A program made the position numbers and the translations under genes. DNA of 64,000 bases from contig NZ_JAFEJA010000001.1 in NCBI RefSeq assembly GCF_016919245.1, positions 310,001-374,000 on the forward strand. The letters run 5' to 3'. Every line of letters starts with the position of its first letter. Position 1 is the first letter of the stretch. The stretch is from Streptomyces zhihengii. Lineage in GTDB: Bacteria; Actinomycetota; Actinomycetes; Streptomycetales; Streptomycetaceae. Below are positions 28,527 to 37,691 of the stretch, piece after piece. Under the pieces are notes generated by a model. The model saw only the letters and a list, made by a program, of their open reading frames with translations. It did no database searches and was not told the DNA's origin.

Positions 28527-29618
28527 ATGGAACCGACCCGCGAGCCCGCCCAGTCCCCCTCCGCGCCCGTACCGGAGCGCGTCGTCGCCCCGCGTTCCGG
28601 GCGCGAGGGGCCGACCGTCACCGACCCCGCGGCAGCCGCCGCGCCCGCCCCCCGGTCCGCCGCCGACGGGCCGGGCAGATCCCGTACCGACCCGGGCCCA
28701 CCCGGCGCCGGCCGGCCGGGGCCCGGCCGGATCACCCTGCGCTCCGACCTCCGGGCGTCCCTGCCGGACGGGCTGCTCGCCCTGCTCGTCACCGCCGTCG
28801 TGTTCGTCGTCATCTTCGTCCGCATCGAGGCGAAGACCTCCTCGACGCTGACCGTCATGCCGTTCATGGAGGACACCGGGGCGTTCTGGGTGTACTTCCT
28901 CAGCCAGGCGTTCGGCTGGTCCGCGCTGCTCTGGGCGTGGGGCACGGTCGTGCTCGGGCTGCTGCTCTCGGGGCCCAGGCCGGGCTGGATACGGCTGTCG
29001 GGGCCGTCGCTGGAGCGCCTGCACCGCACCACCAGCCTCAACACGATCGCCCTGATCTTCGCGCACGCGCTGCTGTTCGCGGTGGAGCTGATCCGCCACG
29101 ACAAGAGCGCCTGGTACGCGCGCGCCTGGACGGCGTTCGTGGAGTCGTTCGTACCGGGCGGCTACGACTCCGGCACCGGCGCGACGGCCATCCCGATCGG
29201 GCAGGCCGCGCTCTATCTGGCGATCCCGCTCGGCCTCCTCTTCTATGTGCGCCACCGCTTCGGGCCGAAGACCTGGCGGATCCTGCACCGTTTCGTGATC
29301 GTGGTGTACGTGCTGAGCGTCTGGCACACCCTGCTCTACGGCACGAACGTCTGGTACGACGGCTGGTTCCGGAACACCGTGTGGCTGCTCCAGCTCCCGA
29401 TCGCGGCGCTGTTCCTGGTGCGGCTGATGAAGCCCGCCAGGCGCTCCGAGCGGCTGGGCGCCCCGGCCGGGTCGCCGGCGCTCTGGTCGCTGCGGGCGAC
29501 GGGCCGGGTGGCGGCGGCGCTCGTGCTGATCGCGCTGGTCACGGTCATGGTCACCGGCCGGGACGGCGGACGCACCGTCCCCCCCGCCGACACCTCGTCC
29601 TCGCACAACCACGACTGA
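28527..29618 (+). CDS. Ferric-reductase-like transmembrane protein
   Basis: 363 residues; ATG at 28527, GGAGG 9 nt upstream. The first ~75 residues are a Pro/Ala/Gly-rich cytoplasmic tail. Six or seven helices follow. Two helices carry the His pattern for b-type hemes in the Ferric_reduct domain: LHRTTSLNTIALIFAHALLF and RILHRFVIVVYVLSVWHTLLY. No flavin- or NAD-binding domain is present, so it needs another electron donor or is an MsrQ-like heme membrane protein. The C-terminus ends SSHNHD. The divergent neighbour with its His-rich loop hints at metal or redox function. Confidence 0.75.
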   Translation: MEPTREPAQSPSAPVPERVVAPRSGREGPTVTDPAAAAAPAPRSAADGPGRSRTDPGPPGAGRPGPGRITLRSDLRASLPDGLLALLVTAVVFVVIFVRIEAKTSSTLTVMPFMEDTGAFWVYFLSQAFGWSALLWAWGTVVLGLLLSGPRPGWIRLSGPSLERLHRTTSLNTIALIFAHALLFAVELIRHDKSAWYARAWTAFVESFVPGGYDSGTGATAIPIGQAALYLAIPLGLLFYVRHRFGPKTWRILHRFVIVVYVLSVWHTLLYGTNVWYDGWFRNTVWLLQLPIAALFLVRLMKPARRSERLGAPAGSPALWSLRATGRVAAALVLIALVTVMVTGRDGGRTVPPADTSSSHNHD

Positions 29619-29683
29619 GACCGGCCGTGAACCGGCCGCGCCCGGGGAGGGTTGTCGCGGCCGGGGGTGCCCCGTAGGGTGAC

Positions 29684-29697
29684 AGCAAGCGCTTTCT
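29684..29697. promoter_or_regulatory. LacI-type operator upstream of the Gfo/Idh/MocA gene
   Basis: AGCA-AGCGCT-TTCT: AGCGCT core with near-symmetric flanks, 27 bp before the ATG. It is the reverse complement of the GAAAGCGCTTG box at 39023-39033, so both units may answer to the same LacI-family regulator. Confidence 0.55.
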
Positions 29698-29724
29698 AAG
29701 CACTTCAGCACGAGGAGCACTGCC

Positions 29725-30867
29725 ATGTCACCCCAACCCGCCCGGCTGCGGGCCGCCGTCGTCGGCACCGGAGCCATCGCCCGGGGCTCCCATCTGCCCG
29801 CCCTGGCCGAGCACGCGGACGAGGTCGGCCTCGTCGCCGCCGTCGACGTGAACCCGGCGATGCTCGACGACTTCCGTGCCGCAGCGGGCACGGACGTCAA
29901 GGGCTACACCCGGCTCGACGAGATGCTCGCCGACGCCCGCCCCGACCTGGTGCTCCTCGGCTCGCCGCCGGCCTTCCACCGCGAGCAGACCGTCCAGGCC
30001 CTGAACGCCGGCGCCTGGGTGCTGTGCGAGAAGCCCCTGTGCCTGTCGCTCGCCGAGTACGACGCCATCGCCGCGGCCGAGGCCCCCGGCGGGGCCGCGG
30101 GCCCGTACGCCTCCGTCGTCTTCCAGCACCGCTACGGCTCCGGCGCCGCCCACGCGCGCGAGCTGCTGACCACCGGAGCGCTGGGCAGGCCGCTGGTCGC
30201 CCACTGCCAGACCACCTGGTACCGGGACGCCGCCTACTACTCCGTGCCCTGGCGCGGACGCTGGGCCACCGAGGGCGGCGGGCCGTCCATGGGACACGGC
30301 ATCCACCAGATGGACCTGATGCTGCATCTGCTCGGCGACTGGACGGAGATCCGGGCCATGGCCGGCCGGCTCGTCCACGACGTGGAGAGCGAGGACGTCT
30401 CCACCGCGCTGGTCCGCTTCGCCGACGGCACCATGGCCACGGTCGTCAACAGCGTCGTCTCGCCGCAGGAGGTCAGCCGGATCCGCGTCGACTGCGCCGA
30501 CGCCACCGTCGAGCTGACCCATCTGTACGGCCACAGCAACGACGACTGGGTCTACACCCCGGCCCCGCACGCCGCCGGGGACGCGGCACGCGTCCGCTCC
30601 TGGCGCACGCCCGCCGCGAACCGGCCGAGCTCGCACGGCGCCCAGCTCGGTGAGGTCCTCGCGGCCATGCGCGCCGGCACCCGGCCGCCCGGCAGCGGCG
30701 CGGACGCCCGCAGGACGGTCGAGTTCGTGGCCGCGCTCTACAAGTCGGCCTTCACCGGCCGCCCGGTGCACGCCGGGGAGATCGTCCCCGGCGACCCGTA
30801 CTACCCGGCCATGCACGGCGGCGACCCCGCGTGGGCCCCGGCGGGCGCAGCGGGGGCGGGGGCATGA
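29725..30867 (+). CDS. Gfo/Idh/MocA-family oxidoreductase
   Basis: 380 residues; ATG at 29725 after GAGGAG. N-terminal Rossmann domain (RAAVVGTGAIARGSHLPALAEH), EKPLCLSLAEYDAI with the Glu-Lys-Pro motif of the family (about residues 101-104), and the C-terminal alpha/beta domain with HGIHQMDLMLHLLGDW, where the His serves in catalysis. NAD(P)-dependent sugar or inositol dehydrogenase type. The next gene overlaps (ATGA), encoding a DUF6807 protein. Both belong to the plant-polysaccharide region, so the substrate is probably a sugar acid or ketosugar from pectin side chains (inference). Confidence 0.88.
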   Translation: MSPQPARLRAAVVGTGAIARGSHLPALAEHADEVGLVAAVDVNPAMLDDFRAAAGTDVKGYTRLDEMLADARPDLVLLGSPPAFHREQTVQALNAGAWVLCEKPLCLSLAEYDAIAAAEAPGGAAGPYASVVFQHRYGSGAAHARELLTTGALGRPLVAHCQTTWYRDAAYYSVPWRGRWATEGGGPSMGHGIHQMDLMLHLLGDWTEIRAMAGRLVHDVESEDVSTALVRFADGTMATVVNSVVSPQEVSRIRVDCADATVELTHLYGHSNDDWVYTPAPHAAGDAARVRSWRTPAANRPSSHGAQLGEVLAAMRAGTRPPGSGADARRTVEFVAALYKSAFTGRPVHAGEIVPGDPYYPAMHGGDPAWAPAGAAGAGA

Positions 30868-31793
30868 GCGCGCCCGTCACCGTCACGCACACCCACGGCG
30901 AGCGGATCGTGGTCGCGGCCGCCGGGGTGGAGCTGCTGACCTACGTGTACCGGCCGGACCCCGAGGCGTTCGAGTCGGCCAAGCCCTACGTCCATCCGCT
31001 GCGCACCCTGTCCGGCCGCACGGTGACGGGCTACCGGCCGAGCGACCACCGCTGGCACAAGGGCCTCCAGATGACCGCCAGCCATCTGTCCGGGCAGAAC
31101 TTCTGGGGCGGCAACTCCTACGTCCACGGCACGGGTTACCTGCCGCTCCCCGAGCGGATCGGCCGGATGCGGCACGACCGGTTCGAACCGCTCTCCCCCG
31201 GCGGCGGCCGGGTGACCCTGGACGAGCACCTGACGTGGATCGAGAACGGCGGCCGCGAGTGGGCCCGTGAGCGGCGCACGCTGACGGTGCACTCGGTGGA
31301 CACCGGCGCCGGCACCTGGGCGCTGGACTGGACGATCGCGCTGACCAACGTCCACGACGAGCCGCTGAGGTTCGGCTCGCCGACCACGGCGGGCCGCCCG
31401 GGCGCCGGATACACCGGGCTGCACTGGCGGGGACCGCGCGACCTGACCGGCGGCGACGTGCTGGGACCGGACGGGACCGGCGGCGCGGGCGAGCAGGGCG
31501 CGGCGGCCCTGATGGGCACCCCGGGGCGGTGGCTGGCCTTCACCGGCGTCCACGACGAGGTGGACACCCGCAGCACCCTGGTGTTCGCCCACGCGCCCGA
31601 GAACGCCGCCGCCGACCACCCGTCCCACTGGTTCGTGCGCTCCGAGCCCGTCCCGACGGTCGCCTTCTCCTGGGCCTTCCACGAGGAGTTCGCGCTGCCG
31701 CCCGGCGAGGGCTTCGCCTACCGCTACCGGATCGTGGTCGCCGACGGCGCCCTGGACCGGGAGGCCGTCGAGGGGCATCTGAAGGACTGGTGA
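30864..31793 (+). CDS. DUF6807 (PmoA-family) protein
   Basis: 309 residues; ATG at 30864 overlaps the preceding stop. Conserved features: LLTYVYRPD, YVHPLRTLSGRTVTGYRPSDHRWHKGL and the later TGLHWRGPRDLTGG. These are recalled features of the 'PmoA family' of proteins (DUF6807), which have nothing to do with methane oxidation and usually sit beside sugar oxidoreductases. All-beta and soluble, with no signal peptide. The His-rich SDHRWHKGL may bind metal. Enzymatic role unproven. Confidence 0.75.
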   Translation: MSAPVTVTHTHGERIVVAAAGVELLTYVYRPDPEAFESAKPYVHPLRTLSGRTVTGYRPSDHRWHKGLQMTASHLSGQNFWGGNSYVHGTGYLPLPERIGRMRHDRFEPLSPGGGRVTLDEHLTWIENGGREWARERRTLTVHSVDTGAGTWALDWTIALTNVHDEPLRFGSPTTAGRPGAGYTGLHWRGPRDLTGGDVLGPDGTGGAGEQGAAALMGTPGRWLAFTGVHDEVDTRSTLVFAHAPENAAADHPSHWFVRSEPVPTVAFSWAFHEEFALPPGEGFAYRYRIVVADGALDREAVEGHLKDW

Positions 31794-31820
31794 CCCGTGC
31801 CGCGCGGCGGCACACGACGA

Positions 31821-31864
31821 CGCCCGGGCCGCGGGCGGGAGAACTCCCGCCCGCGGCCCGGGCG
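31821..31864. terminator. Bidirectional hairpin, perfect 21-bp stem
   Basis: Arms 31821-31841 and 31844-31864 are perfectly complementary around an AA loop, between the convergent DUF6807 and lyase genes. It is the longest perfect stem with a minimal loop in the window. Confidence 0.85.
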
Positions 31865-31882
31865 TTCACGGGCGGCGGGCCG

Positions 31883-34621
31883 TCACGGCATCCGGTCGCC
31901 CAGCAGCGCCAGGTTCTCGATGGCCGCCAGGCCGTACAGGGCGGTGTCGTTGGTGTACACCCAGTCGGCCTCGCTGCCCGGCACCAGGGTGACCGGGCCG
32001 CCGACCTCCTCGGTGGCCCACGGGGCGGACTCGCGGTAGCCGTCGCTGTTGTAGAACTTCTCCCAGGCCCGCCGGGCGAGCTTCTCGTCCCCGGTCTGGA
32101 CGGCCGCGTACGCGTCGAGACGCGAGTGGCCCTGGAAGAGGATCAGCGAACCGAAGTTCGCCCCGTACCGTGCGGCCTGTTCCGCCTTCGTGGCGTTGAA
32201 GTACCGGCAGTAGTCGAGGTACGCCTCCTTGAAGCGCGGCATGTCGACGAGGTCGATCAGCTCCGCGCACAGCTCGTTCAGCCCGAAGACGGCCGAGAGA
32301 TGGGAGACGGAGACCTTGGGCTCGGTCTCCACCGCGAACCGGCCCGTGTCGAGGTCGTAGAGCCCGCTGCCCTGCACGAAGCCGTTGGGCTGTGCCGCGA
32401 TCGTCTCCATGGTGGACAGCACCCGCGCCTTCGCCCGCTCCGCCTTCGGGCCGCCGCGCTCCCACTCGGTGAGCCAGGCGGAGACCAGTCCGCTCCAGTC
32501 GGTGCCGAAACCGACGGACAGCGCGTGGCGGTCGGGCGTGTACGGCTCGGTGCGGATCTTGCGGATCGGGTCCAGGGCGAGGAAGGTCTCGTCGGAGTCC
32601 ACGTTGGCGTGCATCAGGTCGCCGGTGCGCTCGTCGGCGGTGAGGAAGTAGTAGAAGCGCCGGTAGGTCGTGTTGGCGATGCGCTGCTGCTTGGCGCTGT
32701 CGGCGTAGTGCTGGACGCCGTGCCGGGTGCCGAGGCCCGCCCAGGTGCCGAGGTGGTAGACGTCGACCTCGCCGGTGTGGCGGGTCATCGCCTCGGCGAA
32801 GCGGAAGATGTCGGCGCGGCCCGAGCGCAGATAGGCGTACCAGAGCCAGAGGTCGGGCGAGAGCTCGGAGTTGTCCCAGGCGTAGCCGCCGACGTCGTAG
32901 CGCCACTGGTGCCGCGCCGGGTCGTAGCTGTGCATGATGTCGCCGTAGTCCCAGAAGCCGTACCAGCGGCGCATGTCGACCTGGTCGCGGTAGTACGTGA
33001 ACAGGAAGTCGAGGTGGTCCTCGATCTTCGCCTTGGCCGGGGTGGAGCGGTCGGGCTCGGAGAAGAGTCCGCCGAAGACCTTGGCGGCGACCATGTGCGA
33101 GGGCGGCGCGGCGAGCTGCGGGGGCGTGCGCACCGCGGCCGTCTCCTTCGCCAGGTGCGCGGCGTCGGGGGTGCTGTCGTGGGCCCAGAAGAGGAGTTCG
33201 CTGGTGCGGGCGATGCCGTAGGGGGTGCCGAAGCCGGGCTCGTAGTCCTCGTAGGTGATGTTGAGGCCTTCGAGCTGCTCGGCATAGGTGTCCTGGCCCA
33301 GGCCGTCGTGGTAGAAGCGCAGGTCCATGGGCTGGGCCTCGGGAGACCAGAGCCACAGGGTGACCTCGGCCCGGTCGGTGTGCGCGTCGCGGATGTCGAG
33401 GCCGGCGGGGTGCTTCTCCCAGAAGTCGCGCAGCCCGAAGGAGAGTCCGCCGCTCGCGCCGCCGACGTAGCCGAAGCCGGAGGCGCGGCGCCCGCCGCCC
33501 GCGGCGATCCAGCCGTGCCCCTTCTTGGTGCGCTTCCTGACGGTGAAGCCGTCGGCGGACAACTGGCTGAGGGTGTAGTCGCCCCACTCCGGGATCAGGT
33601 GCAGACGGGTGGTGACGCGCTGGTCCCAGGTCGCGGGATCGGGCAGCTTGCGGCCGTCGAACTGCGCGGCCTGGACGGCGGCACCCGGGTCGCGGCGCAG
33701 CCCGGTGACGCCCTTGACGGCCTCGCGGAGCAGGCCGGTGCCGTCGCCGCCGATGCGGATGTGCCGGTCGTAGGAGGCGTCGCGCATCGGCACGGTGAAG
33801 CGCACGCCGAGCCCCCTGATGAAGTCGCCGCTCGCCTTGCCCGGTTCCTGTGTGCCGTCGTAGGTGACGGTGTGGACCATGCGGAACGACTCGGAGCCGG
33901 CGTAGAAGTAGAGCCGGACGGAGAAGGGCATCCAGCTGCGGTTGCCGCGGCGGTGCCTGCCGTCGATGCGGACCACCGCGCGGACGGGGCCGTCCTGTTC
34001 GACCTCGGTCGCGAGAACGGTGCTCTCGAAGCGCTCGTACGACTCCTTGCCCTGATCGCCGTCCTCGATCTCGCCCTGCCGCAGCAGCACGAGGCGCCCG
34101 TTCGAGGCGATCTCCCGCCCGCCCCGGGTGACGGACTTGACGAGGCTCGACCCGCTGCGGCCGAGCCGGGCGACGATGACGCCGGTGTCCACGGTGACGG
34201 TGCCGCCGTCACGGCCGACCGTGATCCGGCGCGCAGGCGCGGCGGGTTCACCGGCGGTGAGGGTGAAGGTGTCCGCCGTGGTCTCGGGGCCGACCGCGTG
34301 GGCGGACCACTTCAGGGAGCCGTCCGGCCACTGCGCGAGGGGCCAGGACTGCACCGGCACCTGCTTGCCGTCCGCCGTGCTCAGCGCGAACTTCTGGTTC
34401 CCGGGGTACGCGCCCTTGGGCCACGGCACGCCGAGCGTCGTCCCCGGCGCGGCGCCGAGCCCGCCGGACTCCAGCCAGCCGAGCGTGACCGCCTCGGGCC
34501 GGCCGGCCTCGGCCGCCGGTGCCGCCTGCGCGGTGCTGCCGCCGAGCGCCCAGCTGAACTGAGCGGCCGCTCCGGCGGCCGTGGCGGCCGAGAGCAGGGA
34601 CCTGCGGGAAATCGGTGACAT
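31883..34621 (-). CDS. Tat-exported exo-rhamnogalacturonan lyase-like protein (PL26/YetA-like)
   Basis: 912 residues; ATG at 34621 with GAAGGAG upstream. Twin-arginine signal S-R-R-S-L-L at residues 5-10, followed by SAATAAGAAAQFSWALGG. Then an N-terminal beta domain (VTLGWLESGGLGAAPGTTLGVPWPKG, VPVQSWPLAQWPDGSLKWS), a central beta-sandwich, and an (alpha/alpha) barrel-like C-terminal half (WYGFWDYGDIMHSYD, YAWDNSELSPDLWLWYAYL, HTGEVDVYHLGTW). This order fits the PcRGLX/YetA family, which includes exo-unsaturated rhamnogalacturonan lyase (PL26). It would trim rhamnogalacturonan-I backbones outside the cell. It is next to a sugar ABC operon and near GH53 and GH42 genes acting on galactan side chains. 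The assignment is from motif memory. Confidence 0.75.
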   Translation of the reverse strand: MSPISRRSLLSAATAAGAAAQFSWALGGSTAQAAPAAEAGRPEAVTLGWLESGGLGAAPGTTLGVPWPKGAYPGNQKFALSTADGKQVPVQSWPLAQWPDGSLKWSAHAVGPETTADTFTLTAGEPAAPARRITVGRDGGTVTVDTGVIVARLGRSGSSLVKSVTRGGREIASNGRLVLLRQGEIEDGDQGKESYERFESTVLATEVEQDGPVRAVVRIDGRHRRGNRSWMPFSVRLYFYAGSESFRMVHTVTYDGTQEPGKASGDFIRGLGVRFTVPMRDASYDRHIRIGGDGTGLLREAVKGVTGLRRDPGAAVQAAQFDGRKLPDPATWDQRVTTRLHLIPEWGDYTLSQLSADGFTVRKRTKKGHGWIAAGGGRRASGFGYVGGASGGLSFGLRDFWEKHPAGLDIRDAHTDRAEVTLWLWSPEAQPMDLRFYHDGLGQDTYAEQLEGLNITYEDYEPGFGTPYGIARTSELLFWAHDSTPDAAHLAKETAAVRTPPQLAAPPSHMVAAKVFGGLFSEPDRSTPAKAKIEDHLDFLFTYYRDQVDMRRWYGFWDYGDIMHSYDPARHQWRYDVGGYAWDNSELSPDLWLWYAYLRSGRADIFRFAEAMTRHTGEVDVYHLGTWAGLGTRHGVQHYADSAKQQRIANTTYRRFYYFLTADERTGDLMHANVDSDETFLALDPIRKIRTEPYTPDRHALSVGFGTDWSGLVSAWLTEWERGGPKAERAKARVLSTMETIAAQPNGFVQGSGLYDLDTGRFAVETEPKVSVSHLSAVFGLNELCAELIDLVDMPRFKEAYLDYCRYFNATKAEQAARYGANFGSLILFQGHSRLDAYAAVQTGDEKLARRAWEKFYNSDGYRESAPWATEEVGGPVTLVPGSEADWVYTNDTALYGLAAIENLALLGDRMP

Positions 34622-35215
34622 GTCGACTCCTTCGGTGAATGGTTCCTCGTGGGCGGCGGATCGGGTGGAGCGTTCAGGGGGCCCGGGGCGGTGAGGGCCC
34701 GGAGCGGTGACGGCCCTGGGACTGGCACCGTCGGGGGGCCGGGGCGGGGCATGGGGTGCCGGGGCGGGGGCGGGGCACGGATCGTCGGCCCGGGGCGGGC
34801 TCCGGGGGCGGGGGTGGGTCGGCCGGGCCCGGGATGCCGGGCTGTGCGGGTGACGGCCCTGCGGGCTCGGGGGCGCGGCGACTCGGCGGCCTGCCGGGCG
34901 GGGTGCTGCCTGACGGCCGCCGCGTGCGGTGGCGGGGTGCCGCCGGGTGGGGTGCGGGCTCGGCGGGGTGCCGCCGGGTGGGGTGAGGGCTCGGCCGGGT
35001 GCCGCCGGGCGGTGAGGGCTCGGTGGGGCTGCCGGGCGGCGGGGTCCCGGCCCGGCAGGGGCGGAGTGCGGAGACAGGGGGTTTCGGGGGCGTGTGCGCC
35101 TCGCGGGCACGGCACGGTGCCGCCCTACGAACCCGGCGCAGCCACGCGGGTGGTGCGCCGGGCGCGGGCGCACGGTCCGCCGCGCGTCGCATGACCCGCG
35201 CGCCGCGTGCGCCGG
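34622..35215. other. Gene-free GC-rich spacer with a 31-bp tandem repeat
   Basis: About 590 bp upstream of the lyase gene. I see no gene; long frames here are composition artefacts. A tandem repeat of about 31 bp occupies 34937-35029 (units starting GTGCCGCCGGG at 34937, 34968 and 34999). No convincing promoter for the lyase was found. Confidence 0.6.
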
Positions 35216-35242
35216 CCGCCCGCGGTGGCACACCGCGGGCGG
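35216..35242 (-). terminator. Hairpin ending the sugar ABC-DUF624 operon
   Basis: 12-bp perfect arms (35216-35227 with 35231-35242) and a 3-nt loop, 7 bp past the DUF624 stop. Confidence 0.65.
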
Positions 35243-35249
35243 GCGGGGT

Positions 35250-35840
35250 TCAGCGGGCGGCGCAGCGGGACTCGACGGCGATGGCCGCCGCGGCCACCGC
35301 GCCCGTCACCGGGACCGCGAGGGGCGCGACCGCCCACGCCGATCCGGCGACGACCGCGAAGCCGCCGACGAGCAGCAGCGATCCGGCCGGGTCGCGGACG
35401 GTGCGGCGGGCGGCGGCGCCCAGCAGCTCGCGCCAGCGGGCGCCCGGGTGCCAGACGGCCGCGGCCCGCAGCACGGTCACGGCCCCGCCGATGAACGCGA
35501 GGATGCCGACCGCGCCGACGAACGGACCACCCGGCAGCCCGGCGGCCACCGCCGAGAGGTTCAGCCAGAGCAGCCACACGGCGGCGAGCCCGCCGGCCCC
35601 CACGAGCGCACCGCCGGGCGCCGCCGCGCGGACGTCGGAGACGAAGTGCCGCCAGCCGCCCGTCTCGTGGTTCAGGTGGCGGCGCAGATGGCGGGCCCCC
35701 GCCGCGAAGGCGGCGGGCGCGGTGACCACGGGCAGCGCGGCCAGTGTGATCCACACACCGGTCAGCAGGCACTCGGCGAAGACGCCGAAACCGGTGGCGA
35801 GACGGGACGGCGGTCGCACCGCCGCTGTGCGGACGGCCAT
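35250..35840 (-). CDS. DUF624 (YesL-like) membrane protein
   Basis: 196 residues from ATG at 35840, 5 bp after the permease stop. About five hydrophobic helices. The early segment TLAALPVVTAPAAFAAGARHLRRHLNHE corresponds to the SLPVVTxGAxxxAL motif of DUF624. YesL-like proteins are common as the last gene of sugar ABC operons in Bacillus rhamnogalacturonan clusters and in actinomycetes. Function unknown; possibly assists the transporter. Confidence 0.75.
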   Translation of the reverse strand: MAVRTAAVRPPSRLATGFGVFAECLLTGVWITLAALPVVTAPAAFAAGARHLRRHLNHETGGWRHFVSDVRAAAPGGALVGAGGLAAVWLLWLNLSAVAAGLPGGPFVGAVGILAFIGGAVTVLRAAAVWHPGARWRELLGAAARRTVRDPAGSLLLVGGFAVVAGSAWAVAPLAVPVTGAVAAAAIAVESRCAAR

Positions 35841-35845
35841 GGCGG

Positions 35846-36706
35846 TCAGCCCTTCAGTCCGGAGGTGGCCATACCGTCGATCAGATACCGCTGGAAGGCG
35901 AGGAAGAACGCCAGCACCGGCAGCAGCGCGACGAGCGACATGGCGATCATGCCGCCGTAGTCGGCGACGGCGTCCTGGTCGATGAACATCTTCAGACCCA
36001 GCGAGACGGTGTACTTCTCGGGCTCGTTCAGATAGATCAGCGGGCCCATGAAGTCGTTCCACGCGTTGATGAACGTGAAGATCGCGCTGGTGATCAGCGC
36101 CGGCCTGCACAGCGGCAGCACGATGGACCAGTAGATCCGCAGGTGTCCGCAGCCGTCTAGCCGGGCCGCCTCGTCCAGTTCGCGCGGCAGGTTGCGCATG
36201 AACTGGAGGATGAGGAAGACGAAGAACGCGTCGGTGGCGAGGTACTTGCCGATCAGCAGCGGCACATAGGTGTTGATCAGTTCCAGCTTCTGGAACAGCA
36301 CGTACTGCGGGATCAGCAGCACGTGGTACGGCAGCAGCAGCGTGCCGATCATCAGCGCGAACATCACGTTGCGGCCGGGGAAGTCGATCTTGGCGAAGGC
36401 GTACGCCGCCAGCGAGCTCGACACCAGCACACCGACGACCGAACCGACGGCCAGGAAGGTGGAGTTGACGAAGAACGTCGAGATCGGGATGTCCGCGATG
36501 CCCTCGGTCAGCCGGCGGTAGTTGTCGGCGATCGGCTGCGTCGGCAGCAGGTCCAGACTGCCCACGATGTCGTCGCTCGGCTTGAGCGAGCCGCCGATCA
36601 CCCACACCACGGGGTAGAGCACGACGGCGAGCAGGGCGAGCGCCCCGGCGTGCCAGAACAGGGATCCCGAGCTGCGCCGGGCGCGGTTGGTGAGTGTGCC
36701 GCTCAT
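35846..36706 (-). CDS. Carbohydrate ABC transporter permease (MalG type)
   Basis: 286 residues; ATG at 36706 overlaps the upstream permease stop (ATGA). Six helices; the EAA loop that contacts the ATPase reads LDEAARLDGCGHLRIYWSIVLPLCRPAL. CUT1-family inner permease, paired with the MalF-type protein encoded upstream. No ATPase gene is in this operon; in Streptomyces such systems use the shared MsiK ATPase (established for other CUT1 systems, inferred here). Confidence 0.9.
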   Translation of the reverse strand: MSGTLTNRARRSSGSLFWHAGALALLAVVLYPVVWVIGGSLKPSDDIVGSLDLLPTQPIADNYRRLTEGIADIPISTFFVNSTFLAVGSVVGVLVSSSLAAYAFAKIDFPGRNVMFALMIGTLLLPYHVLLIPQYVLFQKLELINTYVPLLIGKYLATDAFFVFLILQFMRNLPRELDEAARLDGCGHLRIYWSIVLPLCRPALITSAIFTFINAWNDFMGPLIYLNEPEKYTVSLGLKMFIDQDAVADYGGMIAMSLVALLPVLAFFLAFQRYLIDGMATSGLKG

Positions 36707-37677
36707 CGGGCCGCCTCCTCGTAGTGCACCCAGCGCCGCTGGGACCAGAACAGCACGGCGGTGACCAGACCGACCGCGATCAGCAGCATCCAGGCCATGG
36801 CGGACGCGAAGCCCATCCGGCTGTTCTCGAAGCCTTGCTGGTACAGGTAACAGGTGTAGACGAGGGTGGCGTCGGCCGGTCCGCAGGTGCTGTTGCTGAC
36901 CACGTACGCCGAGCCGAAGATCTGGAACGAGTGGATCGTCTCCAGCAGGACGTTGAAGAACATCACCGGCGAGATCATCGGCAGCGTGATGTTCCAGAAG
37001 CGCCGCCAGGGGCCGGCCCCGTCGACCTCCGCCGCCTCGTACAGCTCGCGCGGCACCTGCTTGAGGCCCGCGAGGAAGATGACCATCGGCGCGCCGAACT
37101 GCCAGACGGTCAGCGCCACCAGGGAGTACAGCACCCAGGTGGGGTCGCCGATCCAGCCGCCGACGTCCATCCCGAAGAGGGACTGGGTGCGGTCGACGAC
37201 GGCGTCGTCGGAGAACAGGGCGCGCCACACGATGGCGACGGAGACACTGGCGCCGACGAGGGAGGGGGCGTAGAAGGCCGCCCGGTAGAAGCCCTGTCCG
37301 CGCCGGCTCTGCGCCAGCAGCATGGCGACGCCGAGGGCGAGGAGCAGCTTGATCGGCGTGCCGATGACGACGTACTTCGCGGTGACCTCGACGGAGGTCC
37401 GCCAGCGCGGGTCGTCGAGCATCTCGGTGAAGTTGTCGAGGCCGATCCACTTCGGGGAGTCGAAGAGGTTGTACTCGGTGAAGGCGAAGTACAGGGAGGC
37501 GGCCATCGGGCCCGCGGTCAGCAGGAGGAAGCCTGCTATCCAGGGCGACATGAAGAGGTAGCCGATCAGACCGTCCCGCTTCGGCCGGAGCCGTCCGGCG
37601 GGGCGGGGCGCGGGGCCGGGGGCGTCGCCGTCGGGGGACGTCCCGGCCTGCCGCACGGATTCCTGGAGATGTGTCAC
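36703..37677 (-). CDS. Sugar ABC transporter permease (MalF type)
   Basis: 324 residues from GTG at 37677, with GGAGAA upstream and 14 bp from the binding-protein stop. A Pro/Gly-rich N-terminal tail of ~35 residues precedes six helices (GLIGYLFMSPWIAGFLLLTAGP first). EAA loop: ELYEAAEVDGAGPWRRFWNITLPMISPV. CUT1 family. Substrate probably an oligosaccharide from rhamnogalacturonan or galactan, given the neighbours (inference). Confidence 0.9.
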   Translation of the reverse strand: MTHLQESVRQAGTSPDGDAPGPAPRPAGRLRPKRDGLIGYLFMSPWIAGFLLLTAGPMAASLYFAFTEYNLFDSPKWIGLDNFTEMLDDPRWRTSVEVTAKYVVIGTPIKLLLALGVAMLLAQSRRGQGFYRAAFYAPSLVGASVSVAIVWRALFSDDAVVDRTQSLFGMDVGGWIGDPTWVLYSLVALTVWQFGAPMVIFLAGLKQVPRELYEAAEVDGAGPWRRFWNITLPMISPVMFFNVLLETIHSFQIFGSAYVVSNSTCGPADATLVYTCYLYQQGFENSRMGFASAMAWMLLIAVGLVTAVLFWSQRRWVHYEEAAR

Positions 37678-37691
37678 GGGTGGAGTTCTCC

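Noticed and set aside
31529..34618. A 1029-codon plus-strand frame opposite the lyase gene
   Set aside because: Same composition artefact; the minus-strand lyase has a Tat signal, ribosome site and coherent domains.
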